Shown here: positions 26,876 to 35,854 of the stretch, piece by piece
Layout: the number at the start of each line of letters is the position of its first letter
Numbering within the stretch: the first letter of the stretch is position 1
Origin: Frondihabitans peucedani
GTDB lineage: Bacteria; Actinomycetota; Actinomycetes; Actinomycetales; Microbacteriaceae
Length of the DNA stretch: 64,000 nt
Direction of reading: 5' to 3'
Assembly (NCBI RefSeq): GCF_039537585.1
Contig: NZ_BAABAU010000003.1
Location: forward strand, 62,001 to 126,000
Position numbers and translations under genes: made by a program
The notes under the pieces: generated by a model
Seen by the model: only the letters and a program-made list of their open reading frames with translations
What the model was told of the DNA's origin: nothing
The model's database searches: none

Positions 26876-27400
26876 TCAGGGGCCGACAGGGCCGACGGGC
26901 CGCTCGGACGCCACGGTCGAGAGGTCGCTCGCGAACACGAACTCCCGCGACACCTGTCCCCCGACGAGCACTCCGGGCAGCCACTGCCTGGCGTCGTCCC
27001 ACATCTCGTCGAGGGGCAGGTCGTCGATGTCGAACCAGACCGGGTCGAGCTCGTCACTGGGGGACGCCTCGCCCTCCCAGCGCGTCACCACGAACACGGT
27101 CGACCGCTGGCTCCACGCCTCGCGGTCGGGGAACAGGTAGAAGAGGTCGCCGCGCCGGTCGAGGTCGGCAGGATCGACGCGCAGCCCCGACTCCTCCTCG
27201 ATCTCGCGCACCGACGCGAGCCGCTCGGTCTCGCCGGCCTCGAACTTGCCGCCGAGCCCCACGAACAGCCCCTCGCCGAGTCCGCGCTTCTTCCGTCCGA
27301 GGAGCACCTGCCTGCGCCCCTCGCTCGTCCGGCAGAGGTAGGCGACGGTGACCCGCGGCAGGTCGTCTCGCGAGGGGCCGGGCAGCGCGGGTGGGATCAC
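26876..27400 (-). CDS. Nudix hydrolase, MutT type (174 aa)
   Basis: Nudix pyrophosphohydrolase. The complete Nudix box (GGKFEAGETERLASVREIEE followed by ESGL) is at about residues 50-73, with all catalytic glutamates. The N-terminal strand TVAYLCRTSEGRRQVLLGRKKRGLG and the later VFVVTRWEGEASPSDELDPVWF resemble mammalian MTH1-like 8-oxo-dGTPases (ODELRPVWF region), so nucleotide sanitation is plausible but not proven. The start is GTG 27400, preceded by TGAGGG. Confidence 0.9.
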   Translation of the reverse strand: MIPPALPGPSRDDLPRVTVAYLCRTSEGRRQVLLGRKKRGLGEGLFVGLGGKFEAGETERLASVREIEEESGLRVDPADLDRRGDLFYLFPDREAWSQRSTVFVVTRWEGEASPSDELDPVWFDIDDLPLDEMWDDARQWLPGVLVGGQVSREFVFASDLSTVASERPVGPVGP

Positions 27401-27457
27401 GCCCTCAGCATGCCAGGCGTACCATCGCTCGCGTGAACGAGACCGGAGCGCCCATCC

Positions 27458-27796
27458 GTGGCTGACCTCCGCCGACCCTCCTTCCGCGGGGCCGGGCGGA
27501 GCCTCGAGATCCTGCGCGCCGAGGCCCACGACGAGCTCCACACCCTGATCGAGCTCCGCTGCCGGGCCGGCGAGGACCCGTGGGAGGTCATCCCCGACCT
27601 CCCGAGCGTCGACGAGCAGGTCGTCATCTCGCTCCGGGCCGACGCCCTCGGACACGCCGGCACGGGCTCGGCCTCCGGGCTCGACCTCGACGACGAGCTC
27701 GGGTTCCTCCGCGAGATCGCCCTCTGGCATCCGGAGCTGTCGCGCGCCGTCTGGTCGCTCATGGGACGCCTGCAGGATGTCGGCGGCCTCGCCTAG
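27458..27796 (+). CDS. Hypothetical protein (112 aa)
   Basis: Small soluble acidic protein, no family recognised; no membrane segment or signal. The GTG at 27458 has CGGAG about 10 bases upstream. A possible 10-codon leaderless reading frame (27433-27465) begins 7 bases after TACCAT and stops inside the start of this gene, so re-initiation may be involved. The stop is 9 bases before the next start. Confidence 0.6.
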   Translation: MADLRRPSFRGAGRSLEILRAEAHDELHTLIELRCRAGEDPWEVIPDLPSVDEQVVISLRADALGHAGTGSASGLDLDDELGFLREIALWHPELSRAVWSLMGRLQDVGGLA

Positions 27797-27805
27797 CCTT
27801 CCGGC

Positions 27806-28339
27806 ATGACCTTCTGGAGCACCCTCGTCACGGTGGCCGTCGGCGCCTTTCTCGGCTCCGGTGCGGCGTTCGCCAGCAACCTCCTCGCCGGCCGCATCGG
27901 CGACCGCCGCCGCGAGGCAGCGGCACTCAACGAGCTCGTCCACGAGATCCACTTCCGGCGGGTGCTCCGCCGTATCGAGCCGCGGCTCGTCCCGCGCGCC
28001 GACGTGCTCGACCCCGGGTACGAGAAGGCGCGGCACTCCGCCGCGACGCTCCGGAGCGAGATCCGCACGGCGAGACGGGCCCTGGTGCCGGGGTCCGCAG
28101 CGCACCCGCTGCTCGACGCCATGACGCTCGCCTGCAACCGGTTCCTCGACGAGAGCGAGGCCGATCCTGCCCGGTACCAGCTGTTCGTCATGCAGCTGCA
28201 GGCGCGCCTCAGCGACGCCGTCGGGCGGGTGGCCGACCTGTCGCGCGGCGTCGACGACCTCGAGCCCGGCAACGCCGAGCTCCAGCCGACGGTGCGGGGA
28301 CTCGAGCCGCCGACCGCGATCGGCGAGCCGCTGCTCTGA
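27806..28339 (+). CDS. Membrane-anchored hypothetical protein (177 aa)
   Basis: One N-terminal hydrophobic helix (WSTLVTVAVGAFLGSGAAFASNLL) is followed by an all-helical, charged domain (DRRREAAALNELVHEIHFRR onward), so the bulk of the protein is probably cytoplasmic and tethered. No family recognised. TAGCCT (27794-27799) is exactly 6 bases before the ATG and there is no ribosome site: a leaderless mRNA. Confidence 0.7.
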   Translation: MTFWSTLVTVAVGAFLGSGAAFASNLLAGRIGDRRREAAALNELVHEIHFRRVLRRIEPRLVPRADVLDPGYEKARHSAATLRSEIRTARRALVPGSAAHPLLDAMTLACNRFLDESEADPARYQLFVMQLQARLSDAVGRVADLSRGVDDLEPGNAELQPTVRGLEPPTAIGEPLL

Positions 28340-28372
28340 CCCGCGACGGCTGCGACCGGGTACCGTCGGGGC

Positions 28373-28531
28373 ATGAGTGATCGCGACCAGAAAGCCGACG
28401 ACGAGGCGGTGCGCCGGGCGAAGGGCGCCGACGTCGACGGGCTGAAGACCCTGCCCGACGTCTGGACTCCTCAGGCGACCGAGAAGGCCGGCACCGGCGA
28501 GCCCGTCGACGACGGCGGCACCGCCGACTGA
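28373..28531 (+). CDS. Small acidic protein (52 aa)
   Basis: Short soluble protein rich in Asp and Glu (starts MSDRDQKADDEAVRRAKG, ends GEPVDDGGTAD), with a central LKTLPDVWTPQ. No family recognised. It is supported as a real gene by third-position GC bias and by TACCGT (28361-28366) exactly 6 bases before the ATG. Confidence 0.65.
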   Translation: MSDRDQKADDEAVRRAKGADVDGLKTLPDVWTPQATEKAGTGEPVDDGGTAD

Positions 28532-28572
28532 GGCGTTCCACGACCTGCGAGGGGCGTCAGTAGGCTTGGCCC

Positions 28573-30705
28573 ATGGCACTCCCGGAAGCACCGCGCGCTG
28601 CGAAGAGACCCTCCATCCGCTCCCACCACGGCCGGGAGTTCGTCGACGACTACGAGTGGCTCCGTGAGAAGGAGAGCCCCGAGGTCATCACCCACCTCGA
28701 GGCCGAGAACGCCTACACCGAGCTGAGTGCGAGGCACCTCGAGGGCCTCCGCGAGAGCGTCTTCGAGGAGATCAAGGGCCGCGTCCAGGAGACAGACCTC
28801 GGTGTCCCGACGCGCGAGGGCGGCTACTGGTACTACTCCCGGACGGCCGAGGGCAAGCAGTACGGCATCCAGTGCCGCCTGCCGATCCGGAGCACCGACG
28901 ACTGGACCCCGCCGAGCATCGAGCCGGGCGTCGACGCCCCCGGCGAGGAGGTCGTCTTCGACGGCAACGTCGAGGCCCAGGGCCACGACTTCTTCTCGCT
29001 CGGCAGCTTCGACGTCTCCGCCGACGGCCGGCTCCTGGCCTACGCCGTCGACCTCGAGGGCGACGAGCGGTACACGCTCCGCATCCGCGACCTGGCGACG
29101 GGCGAGAACCTCCCCGACGAGATCGCCGAGACCGCCCCGGGCGCGACCTTCGACGCGTCGGGCCGCTACCTCTTCTATCCCACGGTCGACGAGTCGTGGC
29201 GGCCCGACACCATCTGGCGTCACGAGGTCGGCACCACCGGCGACGACGTGAGTGTCTTCCATGAGGACGACGACCGCTACTGGATCGGCGTGGGCCTCAC
29301 CCGCAGCCGCCAGTACCTCCTCATCGAGGCGGGCTCGAAGATCACGAGCGAGACCTGGCTGCTCGACTCCGCCGACCCGACCGGCGAGTTCCGGGTCGTC
29401 TGGCCTCGCCGCGAGGGCGTCGAGTACGAGATCGACCACGCGATCGTCGACGGCAGCGACCGCCTCCTCATCCTGCACAACGACGGAGCCGTCGGCTTCG
29501 AGCTAGTCGACGTGCCCGCCGACCGACCCGACTCGACCGACGACCGCCGCGTGGTCCTCGAGCACCGGCCCAGCCGCCGCCTGGAGTCGGTCGAGGCGTT
29601 CGCCGGCCACCTCCTCGTCGACTTCCGCGCCGACGGCCTCTCGCAGATCGGCGTGATCCGGCTCCCGGGCGGAGGCGCCGGGTTCGGCGAGCTCGACGTT
29701 CTGGCCTTCGACGAGGCACTCTTCACGGCGGGCTGGTCGTCGAACCCCGAGTTCACGCAGGCGACCGCGCGCTTCGGCTTCACCTCGTTCGTCACGCCGT
29801 CGACCGTGCTCGACCTCGACGTTTCGAGCGGCGAGCGCCACCTGCTGAAGCAGCAGACGGTCCTCGGCGACTACTCCCCCGACGACTACGACCAGAGCCG
29901 CGAGTGGGCGACGGCCGACGACGGCACCCGCGTGCCGGTCTCGCTGGTCTGGAAGAAGGGTCTCGTCGAGCCGGGAGTCCCGGCGCCCGTGCACCTCTAC
30001 GGCTACGGCTCGTACGAGCACAGCATCGACCCGGGGTTCAGCGTCGCGCGCCTGTCGCTCCTCGACCGCGGCGTGGTCTTCGCGGTCGCGCACGTCCGCG
30101 GCGGCGGCGAGTTGGGCCGGGAGTGGTACGAGGACGGCAAGACGCTCACGAAGCGCAACACCTTCACCGACTTCGTCGCGGTGGCCGACCACCTGATCGC
30201 CGAGGGGCGGACGACGCCCGAGCGGCTCGTCGCCGAGGGCGGGAGCGCCGGCGGGCTCCTCATGGGCGCTGTGGCCAACCTCGCGCCCGACCGGTTCGCG
30301 GGGATCCTGGCGGCCGTGCCCTTCGTCGACGCGCTCACGAGCATCCTCGACCCCGACCTGCCGCTCACCGTGATCGAGTGGGACGAGTGGGGCGACCCGC
30401 TCCACGACCCCGAGGTCTACGACTACATGGCGGGCTACACGCCCTACGAGAACGTCGCCGACGACGCATCCGGCTACCCGAGGATCCTCGCCGTCACGAG
30501 CCTCAACGACACCCGCGTGCTCTACGTCGAGCCGGCGAAGTGGGTGGCGCGGCTCCGCGACGCAGGGGCTCCCGTGAACCTCAAGATCGAGATGCAGGCC
30601 GGTCACGGCGGTGTCTCGGGCCGGTACGAGTCGTGGAAGGAGCGCGCGTTCGAGATCGCATGGCTCCTGGAGGTCCTGGGGCTCGCCGACGCACCGGTCC
30701 GATGA
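28573..30705 (+). CDS. ptrB: Oligopeptidase B (S9A serine peptidase, 710 aa)
   Basis: Cytoplasmic oligopeptidase cutting after basic residues in short peptides. An N-terminal seven-bladed propeller (about residues 70-420) precedes the alpha/beta-hydrolase domain. The nucleophile lies in GGSAGGLLMGAVAN (about S559), the aspartate in SLNDTRVLYVEPAKW (about 646) and the histidine in QAGHGGVSGRY (about 678). The length and the FAVAHVRGGGELGREWYEDGK block are those of oligopeptidase B. TAGGCT (28561-28566) is exactly 6 bases before the ATG: leaderless. The stop overlaps the next gene as ATGA. Confidence 0.95.
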   Translation: MALPEAPRAAKRPSIRSHHGREFVDDYEWLREKESPEVITHLEAENAYTELSARHLEGLRESVFEEIKGRVQETDLGVPTREGGYWYYSRTAEGKQYGIQCRLPIRSTDDWTPPSIEPGVDAPGEEVVFDGNVEAQGHDFFSLGSFDVSADGRLLAYAVDLEGDERYTLRIRDLATGENLPDEIAETAPGATFDASGRYLFYPTVDESWRPDTIWRHEVGTTGDDVSVFHEDDDRYWIGVGLTRSRQYLLIEAGSKITSETWLLDSADPTGEFRVVWPRREGVEYEIDHAIVDGSDRLLILHNDGAVGFELVDVPADRPDSTDDRRVVLEHRPSRRLESVEAFAGHLLVDFRADGLSQIGVIRLPGGGAGFGELDVLAFDEALFTAGWSSNPEFTQATARFGFTSFVTPSTVLDLDVSSGERHLLKQQTVLGDYSPDDYDQSREWATADDGTRVPVSLVWKKGLVEPGVPAPVHLYGYGSYEHSIDPGFSVARLSLLDRGVVFAVAHVRGGGELGREWYEDGKTLTKRNTFTDFVAVADHLIAEGRTTPERLVAEGGSAGGLLMGAVANLAPDRFAGILAAVPFVDALTSILDPDLPLTVIEWDEWGDPLHDPEVYDYMAGYTPYENVADDASGYPRILAVTSLNDTRVLYVEPAKWVARLRDAGAPVNLKIEMQAGHGGVSGRYESWKERAFEIAWLLEVLGLADAPVR

Positions 30706-31241
30706 CCGACCGCGTGGCGCTCCTCCGCGGCATCAACGTGGGGGTCGCCAAGCGCATCGCGATGGCCGACCTGCGGGCGGTCTACGAGGGCCTCGGGTTC
30801 ACTCGCGTCGCGACGCTGCTGAACAGCGGCAACGTGGTGTTCTCCTCCGACGCGGCGCCCGATCCTGCCGTCGTCCGCGCGGCCGTCCGAGCGGCGACCG
30901 GCGTCGACAGCGAGGTCGTGCTGCTCGACGGCGACACGGTGCGCAGGATCGCCGCCGACAATCCCCTGCGGCGGCCGGGCCGAGACCCGAGGCGCCTCAG
31001 CGTGGCGTTCGCCGCCGCGCCCCTCGATCCTGACACGGCCGTCGTCCCGCCGCCGGAGTCGCTCGGCGCGGAGGAGCTCGTCGTCTCGCGCGACGCCGTC
31101 TACCAGTGGCTGCCGGACGGCGTGACGGCGAGCCGCGTGCCGCCGGCGTTCTGGAAGGCGCTCGGCCCCACCGTGACGGCGCGGAACGACGCGACGGTGC
31201 TGCGGATCGTCGAGCTGCTGAGCGCCCGGGCGGCGATGTAG
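30702..31241 (+). CDS. DUF1697 family protein (179 aa)
   Basis: Matches the DUF1697 family, known by its N-terminal ALLRGINVG and following LLNSGNVVF blocks (residues about 6-14 and 38-47) and the late VPPAFWKALGPTVTARNDATV. The fold is ferredoxin-like and the function is unknown. The ATG at 30702 overlaps the oligopeptidase B stop, so the two are coupled. It ends 13 bases from the convergent CYTH-CHAD gene. Confidence 0.9.
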   Translation: MTDRVALLRGINVGVAKRIAMADLRAVYEGLGFTRVATLLNSGNVVFSSDAAPDPAVVRAAVRAATGVDSEVVLLDGDTVRRIAADNPLRRPGRDPRRLSVAFAAAPLDPDTAVVPPPESLGAEELVVSRDAVYQWLPDGVTASRVPPAFWKALGPTVTARNDATVLRIVELLSARAAM

Positions 31242-31254
31242 CGCTCCCTCCGGG

Positions 31255-32784
31255 TCAGAGCTTCTCGGCCAGCTTCGGCAGACGCGCGAGGGCGGCCTCC
31301 CGCCGACCCGAGGCGAGCGTCGCCAGCGCTCCGTAGCCGAACGTGTCCTCGCCGGCCCAGCGCGCCGTGTGGGCCGCGGCGACGAACCGCTCCGCCGCCG
31401 CCTGCGCGTCGAGAGCGTCGCCGAGGGCGTCCTGCAGGGCGTGCGCCGCCTTCGGCGAGACGGCGCCCTTCAGCTCGGCGTCGCGCTGCGCCTCGACGGC
31501 GTAGCGGAGGCGCCGCGCCGCCTTCCGGACGGTGTGGAGCGTCTCGCGGTCGGCGTCGCCGGTCTCGCGGTACAGCTTCGAGGCGGCGGCGGCGCGCTTC
31601 CGGGCCCGCTTGGACTCCTTCGCGATCCTGGCGGCCACGAACTTCACCGCCGGGTCGTCGGCCTTCGGGCCCTCGGGCCGGGTGGCGAGGAGAACGTCGA
31701 GCCGGTCGAGCAGCTCGAAGTACGACGGGTCGCCGAGGTCGCGCTCGAGGTCGCGGGCCGCCTCGCGGGCGCCCTCCCGGAAGCCCGCCTGCAGGCGCCC
31801 GACCGTCTCGTGGAGCACGTAGCCCTCCGGGGCGGCGTCGAGGTCGACGTCGAGCTCGTCGCGGGCCACCTGCAGGTCGCGTGCCGCGCCGGCCGCACGG
31901 CCAACCCGCCCCAGGGCCTTCTCGACGGTCGCCGCATCGTCGGCGTCGACGACACCGCGGAAGACCCGCAGGATGCTCCGGAGCCGCCGGGCGGTGATCC
32001 TGAACCGGTGCACCGCCTCCGGGTCGGCGTCGCGCACGCCCGGGTCGAGTCGCTGCAGAGCGTCGACGAGGGAGCCGACCGCGTCGAGCACGAAGCGGGC
32101 GGCGGTGCCCTCGTCGGCCTCGTGCCGGGCCAGGAGCGGTACCGTCGTGACGTCGCCGAGACCGCGGGCGAGCTTCGACTTGGACGACGAGACGGAGGCT
32201 CCGGCCCGCTCGAGGACGTCGCCGACCTCGTCGAGCAGGGCCTCGCCGTCGGTGCGCGACACCCCGGGGGCGAGCTCGACCTCCCACTCGCGCCAGGACC
32301 GCGACGATCCTGCGCTCGGATCGGTCGCCGTCACCTCGTCGTCGGCCAGCTCCGCGAGATCGGCACCGTCAGCGTCGCGGAGCATCGTGATGCTGCGCTC
32401 CGTCTCGAGCACGAGCACGGGGCGGAGCGGGCGGCCGCGGAGGACCGCCTCGACGACCCGGCGGAGCGCTGCCGGGACGCCGTCGTCGGGGCTCTCGCCG
32501 AGCGGGGCGTGGACCTCGCGCCGGGCGCCCTCGTCGGCGGGGAGCTTCGCGTGCCAGCCCGAGTCGTGTCCGCCCTCGCGGCGCCGCAGCGTGATCCGGT
32601 TCGACAGGAGGGTGTGCTCGACCGTGTCGAAGTACACGGCGCGGAGCGACACCGCGGGGAATGACTCGACGCTCGCGACGACGCCGGTGCCGCCGAGGTC
32701 CGGCAGCCGCGCCTCGGAGTCGACGTCGTACTTCCGCTCGATCTCGAGCTGCTCGGAACGGGGGGACGGCGAGGAGGCGCTCAT
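31255..32784 (-). CDS. CYTH and CHAD domain protein (509 aa)
   Basis: The N-terminal CYTH domain (about 1-210) carries the signature EIERK at residues 14-18 and basic triphosphate-tunnel residues (SNRITLRRREGG, WHAKLP). The C-terminal CHAD domain (about 225-500) is helical with conserved histidines and lysines (AVHRFRITARRLRSILRVF, ETLHTVRKAARRLRYAVE). CYTH proteins hydrolyse triphosphates and CHAD domains bind polyphosphate, so a link to polyphosphate metabolism is likely. TAGAAC on the minus strand (32791-32796) lies exactly 6 bases from the ATG; AGAGGG in the gap could also serve as a ribosome site. Confidence 0.93.
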   Translation of the reverse strand: MSASSPSPRSEQLEIERKYDVDSEARLPDLGGTGVVASVESFPAVSLRAVYFDTVEHTLLSNRITLRRREGGHDSGWHAKLPADEGARREVHAPLGESPDDGVPAALRRVVEAVLRGRPLRPVLVLETERSITMLRDADGADLAELADDEVTATDPSAGSSRSWREWEVELAPGVSRTDGEALLDEVGDVLERAGASVSSSKSKLARGLGDVTTVPLLARHEADEGTAARFVLDAVGSLVDALQRLDPGVRDADPEAVHRFRITARRLRSILRVFRGVVDADDAATVEKALGRVGRAAGAARDLQVARDELDVDLDAAPEGYVLHETVGRLQAGFREGAREAARDLERDLGDPSYFELLDRLDVLLATRPEGPKADDPAVKFVAARIAKESKRARKRAAAASKLYRETGDADRETLHTVRKAARRLRYAVEAQRDAELKGAVSPKAAHALQDALGDALDAQAAAERFVAAAHTARWAGEDTFGYGALATLASGRREAALARLPKLAEKL

Positions 32785-32875
32785 CCCTCTGTTCTACAGG
32801 TGTCGGTGTACCCCCTGTGCAAACGGGAGGAGAATCGTCAGGGTCGAGGCCGCAGCCGGAGCGTAGGGTCGGCTC

Positions 32876-34228
32876 ATGAGCACAGTTGCCCCCTCCCTGG
32901 CCGGCTGGATGGCGCGTCAGCGCTGGTACGCCACGAAAGGGCGGACACCCGCGATCCGCGTCATCGGGAGCATGGAGGCCATGCTCGACGAGGGCCTCGT
33001 CATGACGCTCCTGGTGATCGACGAGGCGCCCGACAAGCCGGTCCTGTACCAGATCCCGGTCGTCGCCCGCACGTCGCCGCTGCCGGGCGGCGACGGCGCC
33101 TTCATCGGGTCGAGCGACGGCCTGTATCTCTACGACGGGCCGCACGACCCCGCGTACGCCGAGTACCTCCTCCGCTCCCTCGCGACCGAGAGCCACATCC
33201 AGGGCTCCGACATCGTCGCCGACGGGCACCGCGTGAGCGACCCCGGCCGCGTCCTCCGCTCGAAGGTGCTCGAGGGCGAGCAGTCGAACACGTCGATCAT
33301 CTACGACGTCGACGGCGACTCCCCCAAGGTCATCACGAAGGTCTTCCGCGTGCTCCACCACGGCGACAACCCCGACGTCACCTCGCAGGCGGCTCTGACC
33401 CAGGGGCACTCCACGCGCGTGCCGGCCTCCCTCGGCTACCTCACCGCCACCTGGTCCGACCCGGGCCGCGACGAGGGCCGGGCGTTCGGGCACCTGGCCT
33501 TCGCGCAGGAGTTCCTCGCCGGCAGCGAGGACGCCTGGCGCGTCGCCCTCCAGGCGGCCCGGCGGGGGCAGGACTTCACCGCCGAGGCCCGCGACCTCGG
33601 CCGCGCGACCGCCGAGGTGCACGCGACCCTGGCCCGAGAGCTCGGCACGACCGCGGCCGGCGACGACGAGGTCCAGGGCGCCCTCACCAGCATGAGGCGC
33701 AGGATCGAGACCGCCTCGCGCGAGGTCCCGGAGGTCGCCGAGTACGAGACCGCCATCCGCGCCGTGTACGACGTCGTCGGAGACCTCCCGTGGCCCGATC
33801 TCCAACGCATCCACGGCGACCTCCACCTCGGGCAGGCCCTCCAGTCGCCCGCGCGCGGCTGGGTGCTCCTCGACTTCGAGGGCGAGCCGCTCCGCCCGAT
33901 GCCCGAGCGGTCGCGCCCCGACGTGACGCTCCGCGACGTCGCCGGCATGCTCCGCTCCTTCGACTACGTCTCCGGCTCGCTCGCGCAGGAGCACCCCCGC
34001 GTCGACGCGGCCGACTGGGCGAGCGCCGCGCGCCGCGCCTTCGTCGACGGCTACATCGCCGAGTCGGGTGTCGACATCCGGGCGCACCGCGCCCTGCTCG
34101 ACGCGTTCGAGATCGACAAGGCCGTCTACGAGGCGATCTACGAGTCCCGCAACCGTCCCGACTGGATCGGGATCCCGCTCGGAGCCATCGGTCGGCTCGT
34201 CGCCCGGAGCGCGCCGAAGCCGGCGTGA
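32876..34228 (+). CDS. mak: Maltokinase (450 aa)
   Basis: Phosphorylates maltose to maltose-1-phosphate, the donor for GlgE in the actinobacterial TreS-Mak-GlgE route to alpha-glucan. The N-terminal cap (LAGWMARQRWYATKGR) is characteristic of Mak/Pep2. The kinase C-lobe has the catalytic IHGDLHLGQAL (near 311) and the metal motif LLDFEGEP (near 331), then ERSRPDVTLRDVAGMLRSFDY, all as in maltokinases. Neither treS nor glgE is adjacent, so this copy stands alone. TAGGGT (32864-32869) is exactly 6 bases before the ATG: leaderless. Confidence 0.92.
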   Translation: MSTVAPSLAGWMARQRWYATKGRTPAIRVIGSMEAMLDEGLVMTLLVIDEAPDKPVLYQIPVVARTSPLPGGDGAFIGSSDGLYLYDGPHDPAYAEYLLRSLATESHIQGSDIVADGHRVSDPGRVLRSKVLEGEQSNTSIIYDVDGDSPKVITKVFRVLHHGDNPDVTSQAALTQGHSTRVPASLGYLTATWSDPGRDEGRAFGHLAFAQEFLAGSEDAWRVALQAARRGQDFTAEARDLGRATAEVHATLARELGTTAAGDDEVQGALTSMRRRIETASREVPEVAEYETAIRAVYDVVGDLPWPDLQRIHGDLHLGQALQSPARGWVLLDFEGEPLRPMPERSRPDVTLRDVAGMLRSFDYVSGSLAQEHPRVDAADWASAARRAFVDGYIAESGVDIRAHRALLDAFEIDKAVYEAIYESRNRPDWIGIPLGAIGRLVARSAPKPA

Positions 34229-34280
34229 TCCTGCGCGTTCGCCCTGCCGGTGGCGAGGCCGGTCGACGTAGAGTGGACGC

Positions 34281-34553
34281 ATGACCTCGACCGCTGCTCC
34301 CACCGCCTACATCCCTGAAGCCGGCACCATCACGATGTTCTCGACGGGGTGGTGCGGCTACTGCGCTCGTCTGAAGCAGCAGCTGACGAAAGACGGCATC
34401 GGCTTCACCGAGGTGAACATCGAGGAGGTCGACGGCACCGCCGCGATCGTCGAGAGCGTCAACGGCGGCAATCAGACCGTGCCGACCGTGATCTTCCCCG
34501 ACGGCTCCACCGCGACGAACCCGTCGCTGGCCGAGGTCAAGTCGCGCCTCTAG
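34281..34553 (+). CDS. mrx: Mycoredoxin/glutaredoxin-like protein (90 aa)
   Basis: Small thioredoxin-fold oxidoreductase with the redox motif WCGYC (C25, C28), the cis-proline TVPTVIF (P68) and the closing GSTATNP. CGYC and the flanking wording are those of mycoredoxin-1, which reduces mycothiol mixed disulfides in actinobacteria, so it implies mycothiol metabolism in this organism. TAGAGT (34269-34274) lies exactly 6 bases before the ATG, with no ribosome site. Confidence 0.92.
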   Translation: MTSTAAPTAYIPEAGTITMFSTGWCGYCARLKQQLTKDGIGFTEVNIEEVDGTAAIVESVNGGNQTVPTVIFPDGSTATNPSLAEVKSRL

Positions 34554-34572
34554 CCGCCTGGCGGCTCCCGCC

Positions 34573-35295
34573 TCACGAGTAGTCGTCGGGGTGGTCGGTG
34601 CCGAGCACCCGGTACGGCCGGCTCGGCTTCGCCGCAGGCTCCCGTGCAGTCGCCGCGGCGATCTCCTCGGCGCTCGGCCCGGTCTCGAGGGCGGCCGTCG
34701 TGCGTCCGATCGCGACGAGGGTCGACAGCGTTCCGAACACGCCCCAGAAAATCGTGAGTGCGCCGACGAACGGCCCTCGGTCGAAGAATCCTGCTGCGAC
34801 GGCGACTCCGAGAGGGACGACGAGGGCCGCGACGGCGACCTCCATCAGCACCACGCGGGGGTGGTTCCGGCGGATCTCCCTCGCCATGTCGGCCGCGGCC
34901 GCGCGGTCCAGGACGGACACCGCAGGATCCCGCCCCGCGCGCCACGCCGACGCGATCTCGCGGTTCACGGCGTCCGGCGAGGCGAGCCGGCTGAAGCGTC
35001 GATCCGGCTCCCCCGGAGCCGAGGCCGGGCGTGGGCTCCGCGTGCCGACGACGAGCAGCACGCCCGCCACGACGACCCCGGCGAGGAGTCCGACCGCGAG
35101 GGAGCTCAGCGCGGGGTGACGGTCGGCCGATCCTGCGCCGGCCAGCCGGAGGCCCGCCCAGAGGGCGCTCAGACCCGCCGCGACCGCCGACGCGATCGAG
35201 ATGATCAGAACGCGCCGCGCCACCGGGATGCGGTCGTCGCACCAGTCGCCGAACACGACCCAGCCCGACGCCAGGGCGCTCCTGCGTCTCTGCAC
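34573..35295 (-). CDS. Membrane protein of unknown function (240 aa)
   Basis: Four predicted helices in two pairs (VLIISIASAVAAGLSALWAGL, LSSLAVGLLAGVVVAGVLLVV; then VVLMEVAVAALVVPLGVAVAA and ALTIFWGVFGTLSTLVAIG), separated by a cytoplasmic helical segment of about 60 residues, with a polar C-terminal tail of about 40. No family recognised. The start is GTG 35295, preceded by GGGGGGAG. Confidence 0.7.
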   Translation of the reverse strand: MQRRRSALASGWVVFGDWCDDRIPVARRVLIISIASAVAAGLSALWAGLRLAGAGSADRHPALSSLAVGLLAGVVVAGVLLVVGTRSPRPASAPGEPDRRFSRLASPDAVNREIASAWRAGRDPAVSVLDRAAAADMAREIRRNHPRVVLMEVAVAALVVPLGVAVAAGFFDRGPFVGALTIFWGVFGTLSTLVAIGRTTAALETGPSAEEIAAATAREPAAKPSRPYRVLGTDHPDDYS

Positions 35296-35319
35296 CGCCG
35301 ACTCCCCCCGGGCCCGGTG

Positions 35320-35718
35320 TTACTCGGCGCTCTTGGCGGCGGCGAAGAACTCGATCTGGTTGCCGTCCGGGTCCTTGATGTTCAGCACGGTGCCGTAGGC
35401 GGCCTCGACGAGGTCGCCCGCGATGCCCGCGTCGGCCAGGCGGTTCTGCAGCCGCGCCACGTCGGCCGCCGTCGGGACGGCGAAGCTCACGTGGTCGAGG
35501 CCGGCGACGAGCGGGTCGAAGCGGCCCTCGCGCTTCTCGACGTACTGCGTGACGCCGAAGACCTGGCCCTCGCCCGCCGGGAAGATCTTCCGGTCGAAGT
35601 CGTCGGTGACGAGCTCGCCGACCGGCGCCGTCTCGAACACCTTCTCGTAGAAGGGCAGGCTGGCTCCGTGGTCGGTGACGGTGACGGCGACGTGGGCGTA
35701 TCCACTGAATTCGGGCAT
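35320..35718 (-). CDS. VOC-family (glyoxalase/bleomycin-resistance fold) protein (132 aa)
   Basis: Vicinal-oxygen-chelate protein made of two beta-alpha-beta-beta-beta units (GYAHVAVTVTDHGASLPFYEK at the start; LDHVSFAVPTAADVARLQ in the second half; closing VLNIKDPDGNQIEFFA). Such proteins include lactoylglutathione lyases, dioxygenases and antibiotic-binding proteins; the substrate is not predictable. The ATG at 35718 is preceded by GAGAGAGA. Confidence 0.9.
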   Translation of the reverse strand: MPEFSGYAHVAVTVTDHGASLPFYEKVFETAPVGELVTDDFDRKIFPAGEGQVFGVTQYVEKREGRFDPLVAGLDHVSFAVPTAADVARLQNRLADAGIAGDLVEAAYGTVLNIKDPDGNQIEFFAAAKSAE

Positions 35719-35854
35719 GACTCGGCTCTCTCTCGGATGCGCTCAGTCAACACCGTCGGCTGAGTCTTCTCCCCAGGATGGCCGCCGGCACCGTCTGTCC
35801 ACCGGCCGCGACGCCCTCCCCGCCTCGCCCGGGCCGAGACGGCAGGATCGCCGG

